Source: Clostridia bacterium (lineage in GTDB: Bacteria; Bacillota; Clostridia; Lachnospirales; Bianqueaceae). From it: a stretch of 64,000 bases of DNA. Under the pieces are notes generated by a model. The model was not told the origin of the DNA and searched no databases. It saw only the letters and a program-made list of their open reading frames with translations. Shown piece after piece: positions 43,503 to 52,269 of the stretch; positions within the stretch are counted from its first letter, which is position 1, and each line of letters opens with the position of its first letter. Where the stretch lies: positions 25,847 through 89,846 of the forward strand of contig CAAFMN010000010.1 of the NCBI GenBank assembly GCA_900764045.1, read 5' to 3'. The position numbers and the translations under genes are program-made.

Positions 43503-44519
43503 ATGATATACGATAATATGGAGTTTCATAATACAGCCGCTCTGGAAGACAGGCTGGGGGGCAAGGTTCTGCAAAGGTTTCCTGAAAAGGTGCGGTATGG
43601 TTTAGGATATCAGGATCACGACCGTGGAAGAATGTATAGTCAGATGCCGGTTGGCTGTGAGATCCGCTTTGTGACGGATGCGCATTTTTTCAGGATATCT
43701 CTGGCGGCGTATGAGAATGATAACCGGATTTTTGTTTACCGGGGAAATTTCCTGCATAAGGTATTGGATCTGCCCGCGGGATGCATCAGTACATTTCATC
43801 TGGAGGAACCGGCCGGGTTCAAGGACCTGAAGCAGGAGGTACTGCAGGGACACCGTTTTTCTTCGGATGTGTGGAGAATCGTAATGGATAAGGAGTCTGC
43901 TGTCATCTATTATGGCGCGGATTTTGTAGGGCATACGGTACGTCCGCCGAAAAAAGAAGAGGTGCCGGAATATAAGTGGATGGCCTATGGCTCATCGATT
44001 ACTTTTGGAGGAGAGGCCCATCTGGGGATCAACGCGTATGCGATGCGTACGGCAAGAAAGCTGAACATGGACCTGTACAACAAGTCCATCGCGGGATCCT
44101 GTTTTTGCGATGAGTCAGTCGTGGAGTATCTGGCGGAACTGGCGCCGCAGATGAATCTGGTTACATTGGAATTGGGAATCAATATGCTGAGGCGTTTTCC
44201 GGAGGATATTTTCCGAGAGAGAGCGTATCATCTGATTCGGAGAATTCGGGAAGCAGCTCCGGAAACGAAGGTTGTAGTGATTACGCCCTTTAGGGCAGGA
44301 TCCGGCTATCAGCAGATGGAGGAGAACGACGGAACCAGAAGATATTATGGATTTACCAGGATCCTTAAGGAGTATCCGGATTCGGAAGTAACGGTTCTGG
44401 ATGGACAGGAGATTCTGAATGATTTTTCAGGACTCAGCACGGATCTGCTGCATCCATCCGATGAGGGCCATGAGATCATGGCGGCCAATCTGAGTGAAAA
44501 ATTAAAAGAGTATAGATAA
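43503..44519 (+). CDS. SGNH/GDSL-type hydrolase
   Basis: About 338 residues, with ATG 43503 (a second ATG at 43500 is too close to AGGAG). The N-terminal half is a beta-sandwich. The catalytic SGNH domain starts at YGSSITFGG (Ser), then NKSIAGSCFCD (Gly), TLELGINM (Asn-equivalent region) and DLLHPSDEGHEIMA (Asp and His). Such esterases deacetylate sugars or polysaccharides; there is no signal peptide, so it is cytosolic. It follows the sugar isomerase gene by 79 bases, so a role in removing acetyl groups from imported sugars is plausible. Confidence 0.85.
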   Translation: MIYDNMEFHNTAALEDRLGGKVLQRFPEKVRYGLGYQDHDRGRMYSQMPVGCEIRFVTDAHFFRISLAAYENDNRIFVYRGNFLHKVLDLPAGCISTFHLEEPAGFKDLKQEVLQGHRFSSDVWRIVMDKESAVIYYGADFVGHTVRPPKKEEVPEYKWMAYGSSITFGGEAHLGINAYAMRTARKLNMDLYNKSIAGSCFCDESVVEYLAELAPQMNLVTLELGINMLRRFPEDIFRERAYHLIRRIREAAPETKVVVITPFRAGSGYQQMEENDGTRRYYGFTRILKEYPDSEVTVLDGQEILNDFSGLSTDLLHPSDEGHEIMAANLSEKLKEYR

Positions 44520-44531
44520 AAGGGGGATAAC

Positions 44532-45494
44532 ATGGACATTCAGCAATTACAGGAGCTTACCGGTAGGATCCGAGGCAACGTAGAAAAGGTGATCGTAGGA
44601 AAAGGAAAAATCATTGAGCAGATTCTTGCGGCAATGTTGGCCGGAGGGCATGTATTGCTGGAGGACGTGCCGGGAACGGGAAAGACCATGATGGCCAAGG
44701 CGCTTGCCAAGTCTATCGGGACGGACTTTAAGAGAATCCAGTTTACGCCGGATCTTTTACCGTCCGATCTGATCGGAATCAACTATTACAACCAAAAAGA
44801 GGGAGAATTTGTATTCCGGCAGGGAGCGCTCTTTACGAATATTCTGCTGGCGGATGAAATTAACCGTGCGACGCCTCGTACACAGTCCAGCCTTCTGGAG
44901 AGTATGGAGGAGAAGCAGATTACTGTAGATGGAACGACATATCCGTTGGAAAAGCCGTTTTTTGTCATCGCGACGCAGAATCCTGTGGAGACACAGGGTA
45001 CATTCCCGTTGCCTGAGGCACAGCTGGACCGTTTTATCATGCAGCTGTCCATGGGATATACGGAAAAGGAGGACACGCTGGAGATTCTGAGGCGTTTTGT
45101 GGCAGGATCGCCGGTAGAAGAGATTCACAGCATCTGCACCAGAGAAGAGCTTCTGGAGATGCAGGAGAGTATCAAAACAGTATACATTCATCCGGATGTG
45201 GCGGCATATTCGGTGGATATTGTGGATAAGACAAGGCATCGGGACGATGTAGCACTGGGAGTAAGCCCACGTGGAAATCTCGCGTATCTGCGGGCAGCGC
45301 AGGCGCTGGCCGCGATCCGGGGAAAGGATTATGTATCGCCGGATGAGATCAAAGAGCTTGCCATGCCTGTACTGGGACACCGGATCATTCTCAGAAGCGG
45401 CATGCGCAATCGTTCCACGCAGATTGAAAATATCATCCATGAGATTCTGAATACGGTCGAGGTTCCGACAGAGAACTGGAAGGTGGAAAGATAA
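44532..45494 (+). CDS. MoxR family AAA+ ATPase
   Basis: 320 residues. Walker A is LEDVPGTGKTMMAKALAKS near residue 40, Walker B is ILLADEINRATPRTQSSLLESMEE, and the MoxR pattern includes PFFVIATQNPVETQGTFPLPEAQLDRF with sensor residues. MoxR ATPases act as chaperones for metal insertion or envelope proteins, usually beside DUF58/vWA proteins, as here. AGGGGGATAA precedes the ATG. It is first of a three-gene operon. Confidence 0.93.
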   Translation: MDIQQLQELTGRIRGNVEKVIVGKGKIIEQILAAMLAGGHVLLEDVPGTGKTMMAKALAKSIGTDFKRIQFTPDLLPSDLIGINYYNQKEGEFVFRQGALFTNILLADEINRATPRTQSSLLESMEEKQITVDGTTYPLEKPFFVIATQNPVETQGTFPLPEAQLDRFIMQLSMGYTEKEDTLEILRRFVAGSPVEEIHSICTREELLEMQESIKTVYIHPDVAAYSVDIVDKTRHRDDVALGVSPRGNLAYLRAAQALAAIRGKDYVSPDEIKELAMPVLGHRIILRSGMRNRSTQIENIIHEILNTVEVPTENWKVER

Positions 45495-45504
45495 GGAGAC
45501 TCTC

Positions 45505-46611
45505 ATGCCGATACTGATTATTTTTGCCGTCGCGGGACTTCTGTATCTATTGCAGGATCAGATCTACCACAGGTTCTGGTCGAGGCATCTGCACGCGGAT
45601 GTGGAGTTCACAGATCATTTTATTCATGAAGGGGAATCCACAGAACTGATAGAGACCTTATCCAACGGAAAGATTTTGCCTTTGCCCTGGGTGTACGTAA
45701 AATTCAAGATTCATTGCAATGGCAAGGTCGAGCATTACAGGAGCGATCTGTTCAGTATTCGATTCTACCAGAAGATTCGCCGGAAAATCCCGTTTCAATT
45801 TGAAAAACGCGGGATCTATACGATTCGCGGAATTGATCTGATCAGCAACAATTTGTTTATAACCAGTAAATATGTCAAAGTCATAGAAGACGGCGCGACG
45901 ATGGTCGTATATCCCCGGCTGATTTCGACAGAGGAATTTCAGATTCCCTTTCAGAAGATGATGGGAGATATCATCACCAGACGTTTTATGATCGAAGATC
46001 CGTTTATGTTTAAGGGGATTCGGGAATATCAGCCCTACGACAGTTTTAAGACGATCAATTTTAAGGCGTCTGCCCGTGCCGGAGAATGGCTGGTCAATGT
46101 CAACGACTATACCGTATCGCAGAAGGTCACGGTTCTTCTCAATATGGACCGGGCCAATCAGCATTATGACATGCGGTTGTATGAGAACAGTATCCGGTTG
46201 GCGGCTTCTATGGCCAACGCATATGAACAGGAGGGAATCCCGGTAGCGCTGCGCTCCAATGGAAGGGACGTACTGTCTGGAGGAGTGGTATCGGTGGAGG
46301 ACGGCTGCGGAGCCGGACATATCCATACTATATTTGAGAGTCTGGCCCGTATGGAGGTATCTCTGGACGTAGAGGATTTCTCACCGGTGATTCGGGCGGC
46401 GGAGGAGGATGTCAGCCAGGATTCTATGTATCTTTTGATTTCTCCGTTTTTCGGAAAGGACTGTATCGACGCTTTCTTAAGGCTCAAAGAGGTGCATGCT
46501 TCCGCACTCTGGATCCTGCCGGTAACACCGGCGGATATGATGGATCCGGAATTTCGCGGGACGCAGCTCGCGCAAAAAGTGTCGGATCTGTATCTGTGGA
46601 AGGTGGAGTAA
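45505..46611 (+). CDS. DUF58 domain-containing protein
   Basis: 368 residues with a short N-terminal membrane segment (residues 2-16), a beta-rich middle region and the DUF58 domain near 165-330, containing FMFKGIREYQPYDSFKTINFKASARAGEWLVN and the vWA-like DYTVSQKVTVLLNMDRA. It is found next to MoxR ATPases in many bacteria; an envelope or assembly role is proposed for the family. AAGGAG precedes the ATG, ten bases after the moxR stop. Confidence 0.9.
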   Translation: MPILIIFAVAGLLYLLQDQIYHRFWSRHLHADVEFTDHFIHEGESTELIETLSNGKILPLPWVYVKFKIHCNGKVEHYRSDLFSIRFYQKIRRKIPFQFEKRGIYTIRGIDLISNNLFITSKYVKVIEDGATMVVYPRLISTEEFQIPFQKMMGDIITRRFMIEDPFMFKGIREYQPYDSFKTINFKASARAGEWLVNVNDYTVSQKVTVLLNMDRANQHYDMRLYENSIRLAASMANAYEQEGIPVALRSNGRDVLSGGVVSVEDGCGAGHIHTIFESLARMEVSLDVEDFSPVIRAAEEDVSQDSMYLLISPFFGKDCIDAFLRLKEVHASALWILPVTPADMMDPEFRGTQLAQKVSDLYLWKVE

Positions 46612-46614
46612 AAT

Positions 46615-47841
46615 ATGAAAAAGCTTTCCGTTCATCTGAAGAATCTGGTGATTGTATATTTCAATACATATCTGATCATTATGGTAGCGAGCTATGCTAT
46701 GACGGGAATCAGCCGGGATGCGGCTGATATTCTGCGGATGCACAGCCTTTTGCTCCTGCCGGCCTATCTGTATCTGATCCGAACCAGGATTCATCATCTT
46801 TTGCCTTTTATTTTGGCACATCTTCTGGCAGCGGCGCCGATTCTGATCTATGCTCTGCCGGGGAATATCTACGGAATGGTTATCATGGGAGCCGCAATCG
46901 CCATATTTGTCTTTCATTCTTTTGTGCTGAAGCTAACGGATACAAAGAATGAAACCTCTGTAGGAGGGGCATTGGTCCTGTGCGGAGCCATGACGGTAGG
47001 GTATTTCTGCGCGGATATACAGGGCTTTGAGATTGGCCCTCTGGTACACCCCTATCTTATGGGAGCGGCCGCCGCGATGATCCTTTTATTTTTTATCGAT
47101 ATGCATACGCGCAATGTTGACAGCACATTGAATAACGTGAATGAGATGCTGAATCAGCCGGCGCAAAAGATTCGGCGGTTCAATAATAAGATTCTGATCT
47201 ACTTTGTCGCGGCAACGGCAGTTTTTGTCATATTGGCATTGGTATTCCGTCTGGACCGGGTCATTGTCGCTGTAGGAAACGCCCTGTTATGGATCATTCG
47301 TTTTCTGGTCAGTCTGATTCCGCATGGTCAGACAGTGCGGGAGGAATCCAGTATAATCGCCGAGGAATCTTCCAAGGCTTCGGGGGATACCATACAGCTT
47401 GTCGGAGGAGAGGCGGCGGCCATATGGGAATTCTTGGAGATGATCGTGACGATTGCGGTATTTGCCGCGCTGATCATAGGACTTCTGTATGGACTCTACC
47501 GTTTTTATAAATGGTTTTATTCCCGTAAGATGGGAGAGGTCGTTGCCGATGAGTATGAAGAGAGCAGCGTCTATATGGAGAAAGAGGAAAAGGCCGTACG
47601 CAGGAGGGAGCCGATTCTGGAGAGGTTCCGTATGACAAATGAAAAGAGAATACGGCGCATGTACCGAAAACGTCTGGAAGAGCCCATGAAAAAAGAACAG
47701 ATTCATCCATCCGACGCTCCGGGAGAGATCCTTCAGATTCTGCCTTCGGAAGAACTGAAGACTCTGACGCCGCTCTATGAAAAGGCAAGATATTCTCAGA
47801 ATCCGATCAGTAAAGAAGAACTGAAAAAAGCAGGGGGATAA
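46615..47841 (+). CDS. Membrane protein, third gene of the MoxR-DUF58 operon
   Basis: 408 residues with about eight membrane spans in residues 10-240, a Ser/Glu-rich outer loop (about 255-275), a further span near 280-300 and a charged cytosolic tail ending in ELKTLTPLYEKARYSQNPISKEELKKAGG. The C-terminal tail resembles DUF4129 seen at the end of TgpA-type transglutaminases, but no Cys-His-Asp transglutaminase domain is present. It is three bases after the DUF58 gene, so it probably works with it. No catalytic function is assigned. Confidence 0.75.
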   Translation: MKKLSVHLKNLVIVYFNTYLIIMVASYAMTGISRDAADILRMHSLLLLPAYLYLIRTRIHHLLPFILAHLLAAAPILIYALPGNIYGMVIMGAAIAIFVFHSFVLKLTDTKNETSVGGALVLCGAMTVGYFCADIQGFEIGPLVHPYLMGAAAAMILLFFIDMHTRNVDSTLNNVNEMLNQPAQKIRRFNNKILIYFVAATAVFVILALVFRLDRVIVAVGNALLWIIRFLVSLIPHGQTVREESSIIAEESSKASGDTIQLVGGEAAAIWEFLEMIVTIAVFAALIIGLLYGLYRFYKWFYSRKMGEVVADEYEESSVYMEKEEKAVRRREPILERFRMTNEKRIRRMYRKRLEEPMKKEQIHPSDAPGEILQILPSEELKTLTPLYEKARYSQNPISKEELKKAGG

Positions 47842-47869
47842 AGAGAATGTGAGATTCCTGGATTCTATC

Positions 47870-47898
47870 TTGACGGAAGAATCAAATGGGAGTAAAAT
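47870..47898 (+). promoter_or_regulatory. Promoter of the SBP-permease-ATPase transporter operon
   Basis: TTGACG (47870-47875), 17-base spacer, TAAAAT (47893-47898), about 45 bases before the lipoprotein ATG. Confidence 0.75.
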
Positions 47899-47944
47899 AG
47901 GGCGGTATAAAGGTTCCATTGAAAGAAAGGAAAGAGGAAACGTT

Positions 47945-49075
47945 ATGAAGAGACTGATTGCAATGATATGTGCGGTTCTGCTGGCGGTATCGGCTGTCGG
48001 ATGTTCCAACAATAACCCGCAGCAGAATTCTTCTGTGAGTACAGCAGAAGAGAGTTCAAAAGAGGAAAGCCTGGCAGCAGAAAGTTCTGCGGAGGAAAGT
48101 CTGGCAGAACAAAGTTCTGCAGCAGAGGAGAGTCCCGTTGCGGAGGAGAGTTCAGACGTTGAGGATTCTTATGTTGTACGTGTAGCAGCGCTTAAGGGCC
48201 CGACCGGCATGGGACTGGCCAAGCTTATGGATGAGAACACAGAAGGAACTTCACAGAATCAGTATGAGTTTACATTGGCAAGCGCGCCGGATGAGATTCT
48301 TGCGAGCATCATCAAGGGAGAATATGATATCGCCGCGGTACCGACCAATGTCGCCTCCATCCTGTATAATAAGACCGAAGGAAAGGTACAGATGGCAGCG
48401 CTGAATACGCTGGGTGTTCTGTATGTTGTGACAACGGATGATTCTATCACCAGCATCGCGGATCTGGCAGGACGTACGGTATATTCTTCCGGCCAGGGAG
48501 CGGTACCGGAGATTGTGTTCAATTATATTCTGGGAAAAAATGGTCTGACGGCAGGAACGGATGTAACCGTGGAGTACCGCAGCGAGCATAGTGAGCTGGC
48601 GGCTCTGATGGCGTCCGGAGAGGCGGAGATCGCTGTTCTTCCGCAGCCTTTTGTAACCAGTGTTCTGATGCAGAATGATAAAGTACATGTAGCGCTGGAT
48701 CTGACCGAAGAGTGGGACAAGGTTACGAATAGTGAAAATCAGATGACCATGGGCTGCATCGTGGTGCAGAAAGCCTTTGCTGAAGAGCATCCGGAGGAAA
48801 TGGCCGCGTTCATGAAGGAGTATCAGGCATCGGTTGAGTATATTACGGATGAGGACAATCTGGAGGATGCTGCGGCTCTGATCGAAAAAGCCGATATCAT
48901 CAAGGCAGCGATCGCGCAGAAGGCGCTTCCGGAGTGCAATATCGTCTTTATCGACGGACAGGAGATGCAGCAGATTGCCAGCGGTTTCCTGCAGGTATTG
49001 TTTGACAGTAATCCCGCGATGGTAGGAGGAAAACTTCCGGATGAAGACCTGTATTATCAGGGCAGTGCGGAATAA
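47945..49075 (+). CDS. ABC transporter substrate-binding lipoprotein (NitT/TauT-like)
   Basis: 376 residues from ATG 47945 after AAAGAGG. A lipoprotein signal ends at VSAVGC (Cys near 20), followed by a low-complexity Ser/Glu/Ala linker to about residue 75. The two-lobed periplasmic-binding fold then has VAALKGPTGMGLAKLMD, IVQ-like hydrophobic strands and SGEAEIAVLPQPFVTSVL. Similar to NMT1/SsuA-type receptors for small organic substrates; the substrate is unknown. It is tethered outside the membrane and overlaps the permease start by 35 bases. Confidence 0.88.
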   Translation: MKRLIAMICAVLLAVSAVGCSNNNPQQNSSVSTAEESSKEESLAAESSAEESLAEQSSAAEESPVAEESSDVEDSYVVRVAALKGPTGMGLAKLMDENTEGTSQNQYEFTLASAPDEILASIIKGEYDIAAVPTNVASILYNKTEGKVQMAALNTLGVLYVVTTDDSITSIADLAGRTVYSSGQGAVPEIVFNYILGKNGLTAGTDVTVEYRSEHSELAALMASGEAEIAVLPQPFVTSVLMQNDKVHVALDLTEEWDKVTNSENQMTMGCIVVQKAFAEEHPEEMAAFMKEYQASVEYITDEDNLEDAAALIEKADIIKAAIAQKALPECNIVFIDGQEMQQIASGFLQVLFDSNPAMVGGKLPDEDLYYQGSAE

Positions 49076-49814
49076 GAGAGTTCAGAGATGGGCGGCAGTC
49101 CTTTTGTGGCTGCTGATCTGGCAGGGAATGTATTGGTTCGTGGGAGAGGATCTGTTGTTATCTTCTCCCTGGACCGTTCTTACAAGACTGGGAGAGCTGA
49201 TCGTCACAGAGGAGTTTTGGATGACGGTGGGGCGCTCCTGTTTTGGTATTTTGACCGGTTTCGCAGGGGGCGTTTTGCTGGGAATCCTGCTGGGGATCCT
49301 GACCAGCGGGCATTCCATGTTCTATGAGCTTGTCCGGATTCCCATGAATCTGATCAAGGCAACGCCGGTCGCGTCCTTTATCATACTGACGCTGCTCTGG
49401 ATTCCGTCCGGCAGACTGTCCGTTTTTATTTCACTGCTGATGGTTCTTCCGATGGTCTGGTCCAATGTGGATCAGGGAATCTATGAAACGGACCGGGGAC
49501 TGCTGGAGGTCGCGTCTGTTTTTCACTTTTCCAGAAGAAAAAAGCTACGTTATGTATATATGCCGGCTGTTTTGCCGTTCTTGCGTTCTGCCTGCAAGGT
49601 GGCCCTGGGATTTGCCTGGAAGTCAGGAATCGCGGCGGAAGTGATTGTGACGCCGATCGGGTTTATCGGAAAAAGGCTGTACGAAGCGAAGGTGACGTTG
49701 GAGACAGCGGATATGTTTGCGTGGACGGCAGTTGTGATTCTGCTGTCCGTCTGTTTTGAGAAACTGTTTGGGATGCTCCTGGACAGGCTGGGAAGACAGA
49801 GGGGGCACAAATGA
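49041..49814 (+). CDS. ABC transporter permease, BPD inner-membrane family
   Basis: 257 residues with six membrane spans and the EAA loop reading SVFHFSRRKKLRYVYMPAVLPFL, which docks the ATPase, then GFAWKSGIAAEVI. Ordering with the SBP and ATPase matches the SsuC/TauC/ThiX-like import family. It uses an ATG inside the preceding gene with GGAGG about 11 bases upstream. The overlap suggests translational coupling. Confidence 0.9.
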   Translation: MKTCIIRAVRNKRVQRWAAVLLWLLIWQGMYWFVGEDLLLSSPWTVLTRLGELIVTEEFWMTVGRSCFGILTGFAGGVLLGILLGILTSGHSMFYELVRIPMNLIKATPVASFIILTLLWIPSGRLSVFISLLMVLPMVWSNVDQGIYETDRGLLEVASVFHFSRRKKLRYVYMPAVLPFLRSACKVALGFAWKSGIAAEVIVTPIGFIGKRLYEAKVTLETADMFAWTAVVILLSVCFEKLFGMLLDRLGRQRGHK

Positions 49815-50398
49815 CGGATCTGAAGCTGCAGAATGTATGGTTCTCCTATGAAGACCGTACGGTACTGGAGAATGTATCCTTAACCTTTCCCGCAGGCCGG
49901 ACAACCGTTCTTATGGGGCCTTCCGGTATTGGAAAAACAACGGTTTTCCGACTGATATCCGGATTGGAAAAACCGCAGAGAGGACAGGTTACAGGGATCC
50001 CGGAAGACGGAGCCGGCGTTTTATTTCAGGAGGATCGGTTATTCCCGCAATTCAGCATTTTGGAGAATATCGCGGTCTGCGCGCCCGAGCGTACAGAAGA
50101 AGAGATTCTGAGAATGCTGACGGCTCTGGGACTTCAAGAAGAAGCAGGGAGATATCCGGCGGAGCTGTCCGGCGGAATGCGCCGAAGAGCGGCGCTGATC
50201 CGAGCCTTAGCGGTTTCAAGGCAGTTGTATCTGCTGGATGAGCCGTTTAACGGTCTGGACGCGGAAACAAAAAAGAGGACCGCCCGGTGGATTCGGGAGA
50301 TCCTGCGAGGTAAGACCGCAGTCATCATTACACATCAGATAGAAGACGCGGAAGCGCTTGACGGAGAGATTCTTCAATTGGAAGAGAAAGGAAGGTAA
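49811..50398 (+). CDS. ABC transporter ATP-binding protein (short)
   Basis: 195 residues, compact for an importer ATPase (usual about 240-260). Walker A is MGPSGIGKTTVFRL near residue 35, Q-loop GVLFQEDRLFPQ, signature LSGGMRRRAALIRAL, Walker B LYLLDEPFNGLDAET and switch His in VIITHQ. The regulatory C-terminal tail is absent. It powers the adjoining permease. ATGA overlap with the permease stop. Confidence 0.92.
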   Translation: MTDLKLQNVWFSYEDRTVLENVSLTFPAGRTTVLMGPSGIGKTTVFRLISGLEKPQRGQVTGIPEDGAGVLFQEDRLFPQFSILENIAVCAPERTEEEILRMLTALGLQEEAGRYPAELSGGMRRRAALIRALAVSRQLYLLDEPFNGLDAETKKRTARWIREILRGKTAVIITHQIEDAEALDGEILQLEEKGR

Positions 50399-50407
50399 AA
50401 AGACAAA

Positions 50408-51370
50408 ATGTTATCGAATTTTATCTTTAGTCTGAATGTATCGCTGCCACTGTTCATTTTGATGATCTTAGGATACTTTCTGCGGAAAAAAGACGTGGTA
50501 AACGAATCCTTCCTAAGCTGTGCCAATACAGTGATCTTTCAGGTAGCCCTTCCGGCTAAGCTGTTTCTGGACACAGCGCAGACGGATTTTACACAGTCGT
50601 TTGAGCCTATGTTTCTGCTTCTGGCCATAGGCGGCGCTATCTTTTTCTTTATTCTGTTCTGGCTGATCGGAGCGATTGTCATCAAGGAGCCGCGCAAGGT
50701 CGGAGCGTTTGTACATGGGGCTGTCCGCGGCAACTATGTGTATATCGGATTTCCTCTGATACAGAACATCCTGGGGACGACGGCGCTGCCGGCGGAAGCG
50801 ATGCTCGCGAGTGCGTTTGTTCTGCCCCTGTATAATATTCTGGCGGTAATTGTTCTGACTGTAACCAATCATCCCGGAAAAAAGATCCGTTTTGGAGAGG
50901 TGCTGAAGCAGATCATAACCAATCCGATGATTGTGGGAATTCTGGCGGGACTTCCCTTTTCATTCCTTTCGACCTATACAGGATTTACGCTTCCGTTTGC
51001 GGTTGAAAAATCTCTGAGTTACTTAGGAAGTCTGGCCACACCGCTGGCTCTCCTGGTCATCGGAGCCAATACCAAGGTGACCGCGATTGCAAGCAATATG
51101 AAGGCGGTTCTGATGGCATGCTGTTTCCGGCTGATTCTGCAGCCGCTGATCATCGTTCCGTTGGCGCTTCTCGCGGGACTCAGCAGCAATGCGGTTCTGG
51201 TGCTGTTTGTCGTATTCGGTGTTCCTTCCGCGGCCAATGTGTATATCGTCACGAAAAAGATGGGTGGAGACGCGGATCTGGCCTCGGGCATCATTGTTGT
51301 ATCCGTCATCATGTCACTGTTTACTTTAACGACCGGGATCTTTTTACTGCGGTCCATCGGCGTGATCTAA
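50408..51370 (+). CDS. AEC family transporter (auxin efflux carrier-like)
   Basis: 320 residues with about ten membrane spans in the AEC (MdcF/malate-like) layout: N-terminal LPLFILMILGYFLRK, VFQVALPAKLFL, RGNYVYIGFPLIQNI, and a duplicated C-terminal half with GVPSAANVYIVTKKM. Substrate is probably an organic acid anion; not assigned. It is ten bases after the ABC ATPase gene, so probably cotranscribed, and ends three bases from a convergent gene. Confidence 0.88.
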   Translation: MLSNFIFSLNVSLPLFILMILGYFLRKKDVVNESFLSCANTVIFQVALPAKLFLDTAQTDFTQSFEPMFLLLAIGGAIFFFILFWLIGAIVIKEPRKVGAFVHGAVRGNYVYIGFPLIQNILGTTALPAEAMLASAFVLPLYNILAVIVLTVTNHPGKKIRFGEVLKQIITNPMIVGILAGLPFSFLSTYTGFTLPFAVEKSLSYLGSLATPLALLVIGANTKVTAIASNMKAVLMACCFRLILQPLIIVPLALLAGLSSNAVLVLFVVFGVPSAANVYIVTKKMGGDADLASGIIVVSVIMSLFTLTTGIFLLRSIGVI

Positions 51371-51373
51371 AGG

Positions 51374-52264
51374 TTAGGAGAGCAGCTGCATATCATCCCA
51401 GAGGATTTCTCCGATAAGATACAGCGTTCCGTAAAAACGCAGGCCGACGGCGGGAACGCCTTCGAGATCCAGCGGGTTGATGTAGACATTATAAGGGGTG
51501 CCCATGACATCCAATTCAAATTCATAGACCCATTCCTCGCTGTAAGGGTTCAGGATTTTATGGATTTTCTGGATGGTTCCAAGGATCCGGTAATAGCCCA
51601 ATGTGAATTTATCCCCAGGAATCAGCATTCCTTCAAGAATGGTAAAGACGTCTTCGTTCTTGAGGCGGGAGCAGACTTCATCCTCCATGGCCGAGACGTC
51701 CCCTTCCAGGAGATCCTTGGCATGAGGATCTCCGGATTGAATCCGGCGCGCGACCGAGCGGCGCCATTCCTCTTCTTCCTTATAGGCAGCGTCGTCTTCC
51801 GGAGTACGGACAATGCCCAGAAGGATCTGCCCGGAGGCGGACAGACCGCATAGACCGACATTTATGGTCGGAGGAAGCTTAGACTGGTCACGAAGAAGCC
51901 GATGCACGCGGCCCAGCAGAATCTCTACTGGACTGCCAAAATGTACGTCATCTCCGGTGATAACGGGATAGTCCGATTGGAGGCGTTCTGCACTCCAAAA
52001 ATTCAGATTCATTTGATTGCGAAAAGTACGCACTGCGGGGAGCGCACCGGTAAAACGGATGAGTTCCCCTTTTTTGATACCGCGTAGAACCAGTGCGAAG
52101 GTATCCATCTCGACAGAAGCCTCTACAAGAAGCTCATCGCTGTTGTTTGTCTCCAGGGAAGTCGCATGCAGCCGGGGATCCTTCGTGCACCGATGCAGGA
52201 ATTCGTTAAATTTTTTCTGACTGATGTATTCACTTAGGCCGATGGCCGATAGATATCGCAGCAT
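51374..52264 (-). CDS. DUF3881-like conserved protein
   Basis: 296 residues, soluble, resembling the uncharacterised DUF3881 family seen in Lachnospiraceae. N-terminal LRYLSAIGLSEYISQKKFNEFLHRC, a middle beta region and C-terminal DVMGTPYNVYINPLDLEGVPAVGLRFYGTLYLIGEIL are visible. No catalytic motif was recognised. AAAGGAATAA precedes the ATG. It is six bases after the other unknown gene on the same strand. Confidence 0.7.
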   Translation of the reverse strand: MLRYLSAIGLSEYISQKKFNEFLHRCTKDPRLHATSLETNNSDELLVEASVEMDTFALVLRGIKKGELIRFTGALPAVRTFRNQMNLNFWSAERLQSDYPVITGDDVHFGSPVEILLGRVHRLLRDQSKLPPTINVGLCGLSASGQILLGIVRTPEDDAAYKEEEEWRRSVARRIQSGDPHAKDLLEGDVSAMEDEVCSRLKNEDVFTILEGMLIPGDKFTLGYYRILGTIQKIHKILNPYSEEWVYEFELDVMGTPYNVYINPLDLEGVPAVGLRFYGTLYLIGEILWDDMQLLS

Positions 52265-52269
52265 GATAT

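Noticed and set aside
47841..47945. TPP or other vitamin riboswitch upstream of the NitT/TauT-like transporter
   Set aside because: The leader is too short after the promoter at 47870-47898 and lacks the TPP core.
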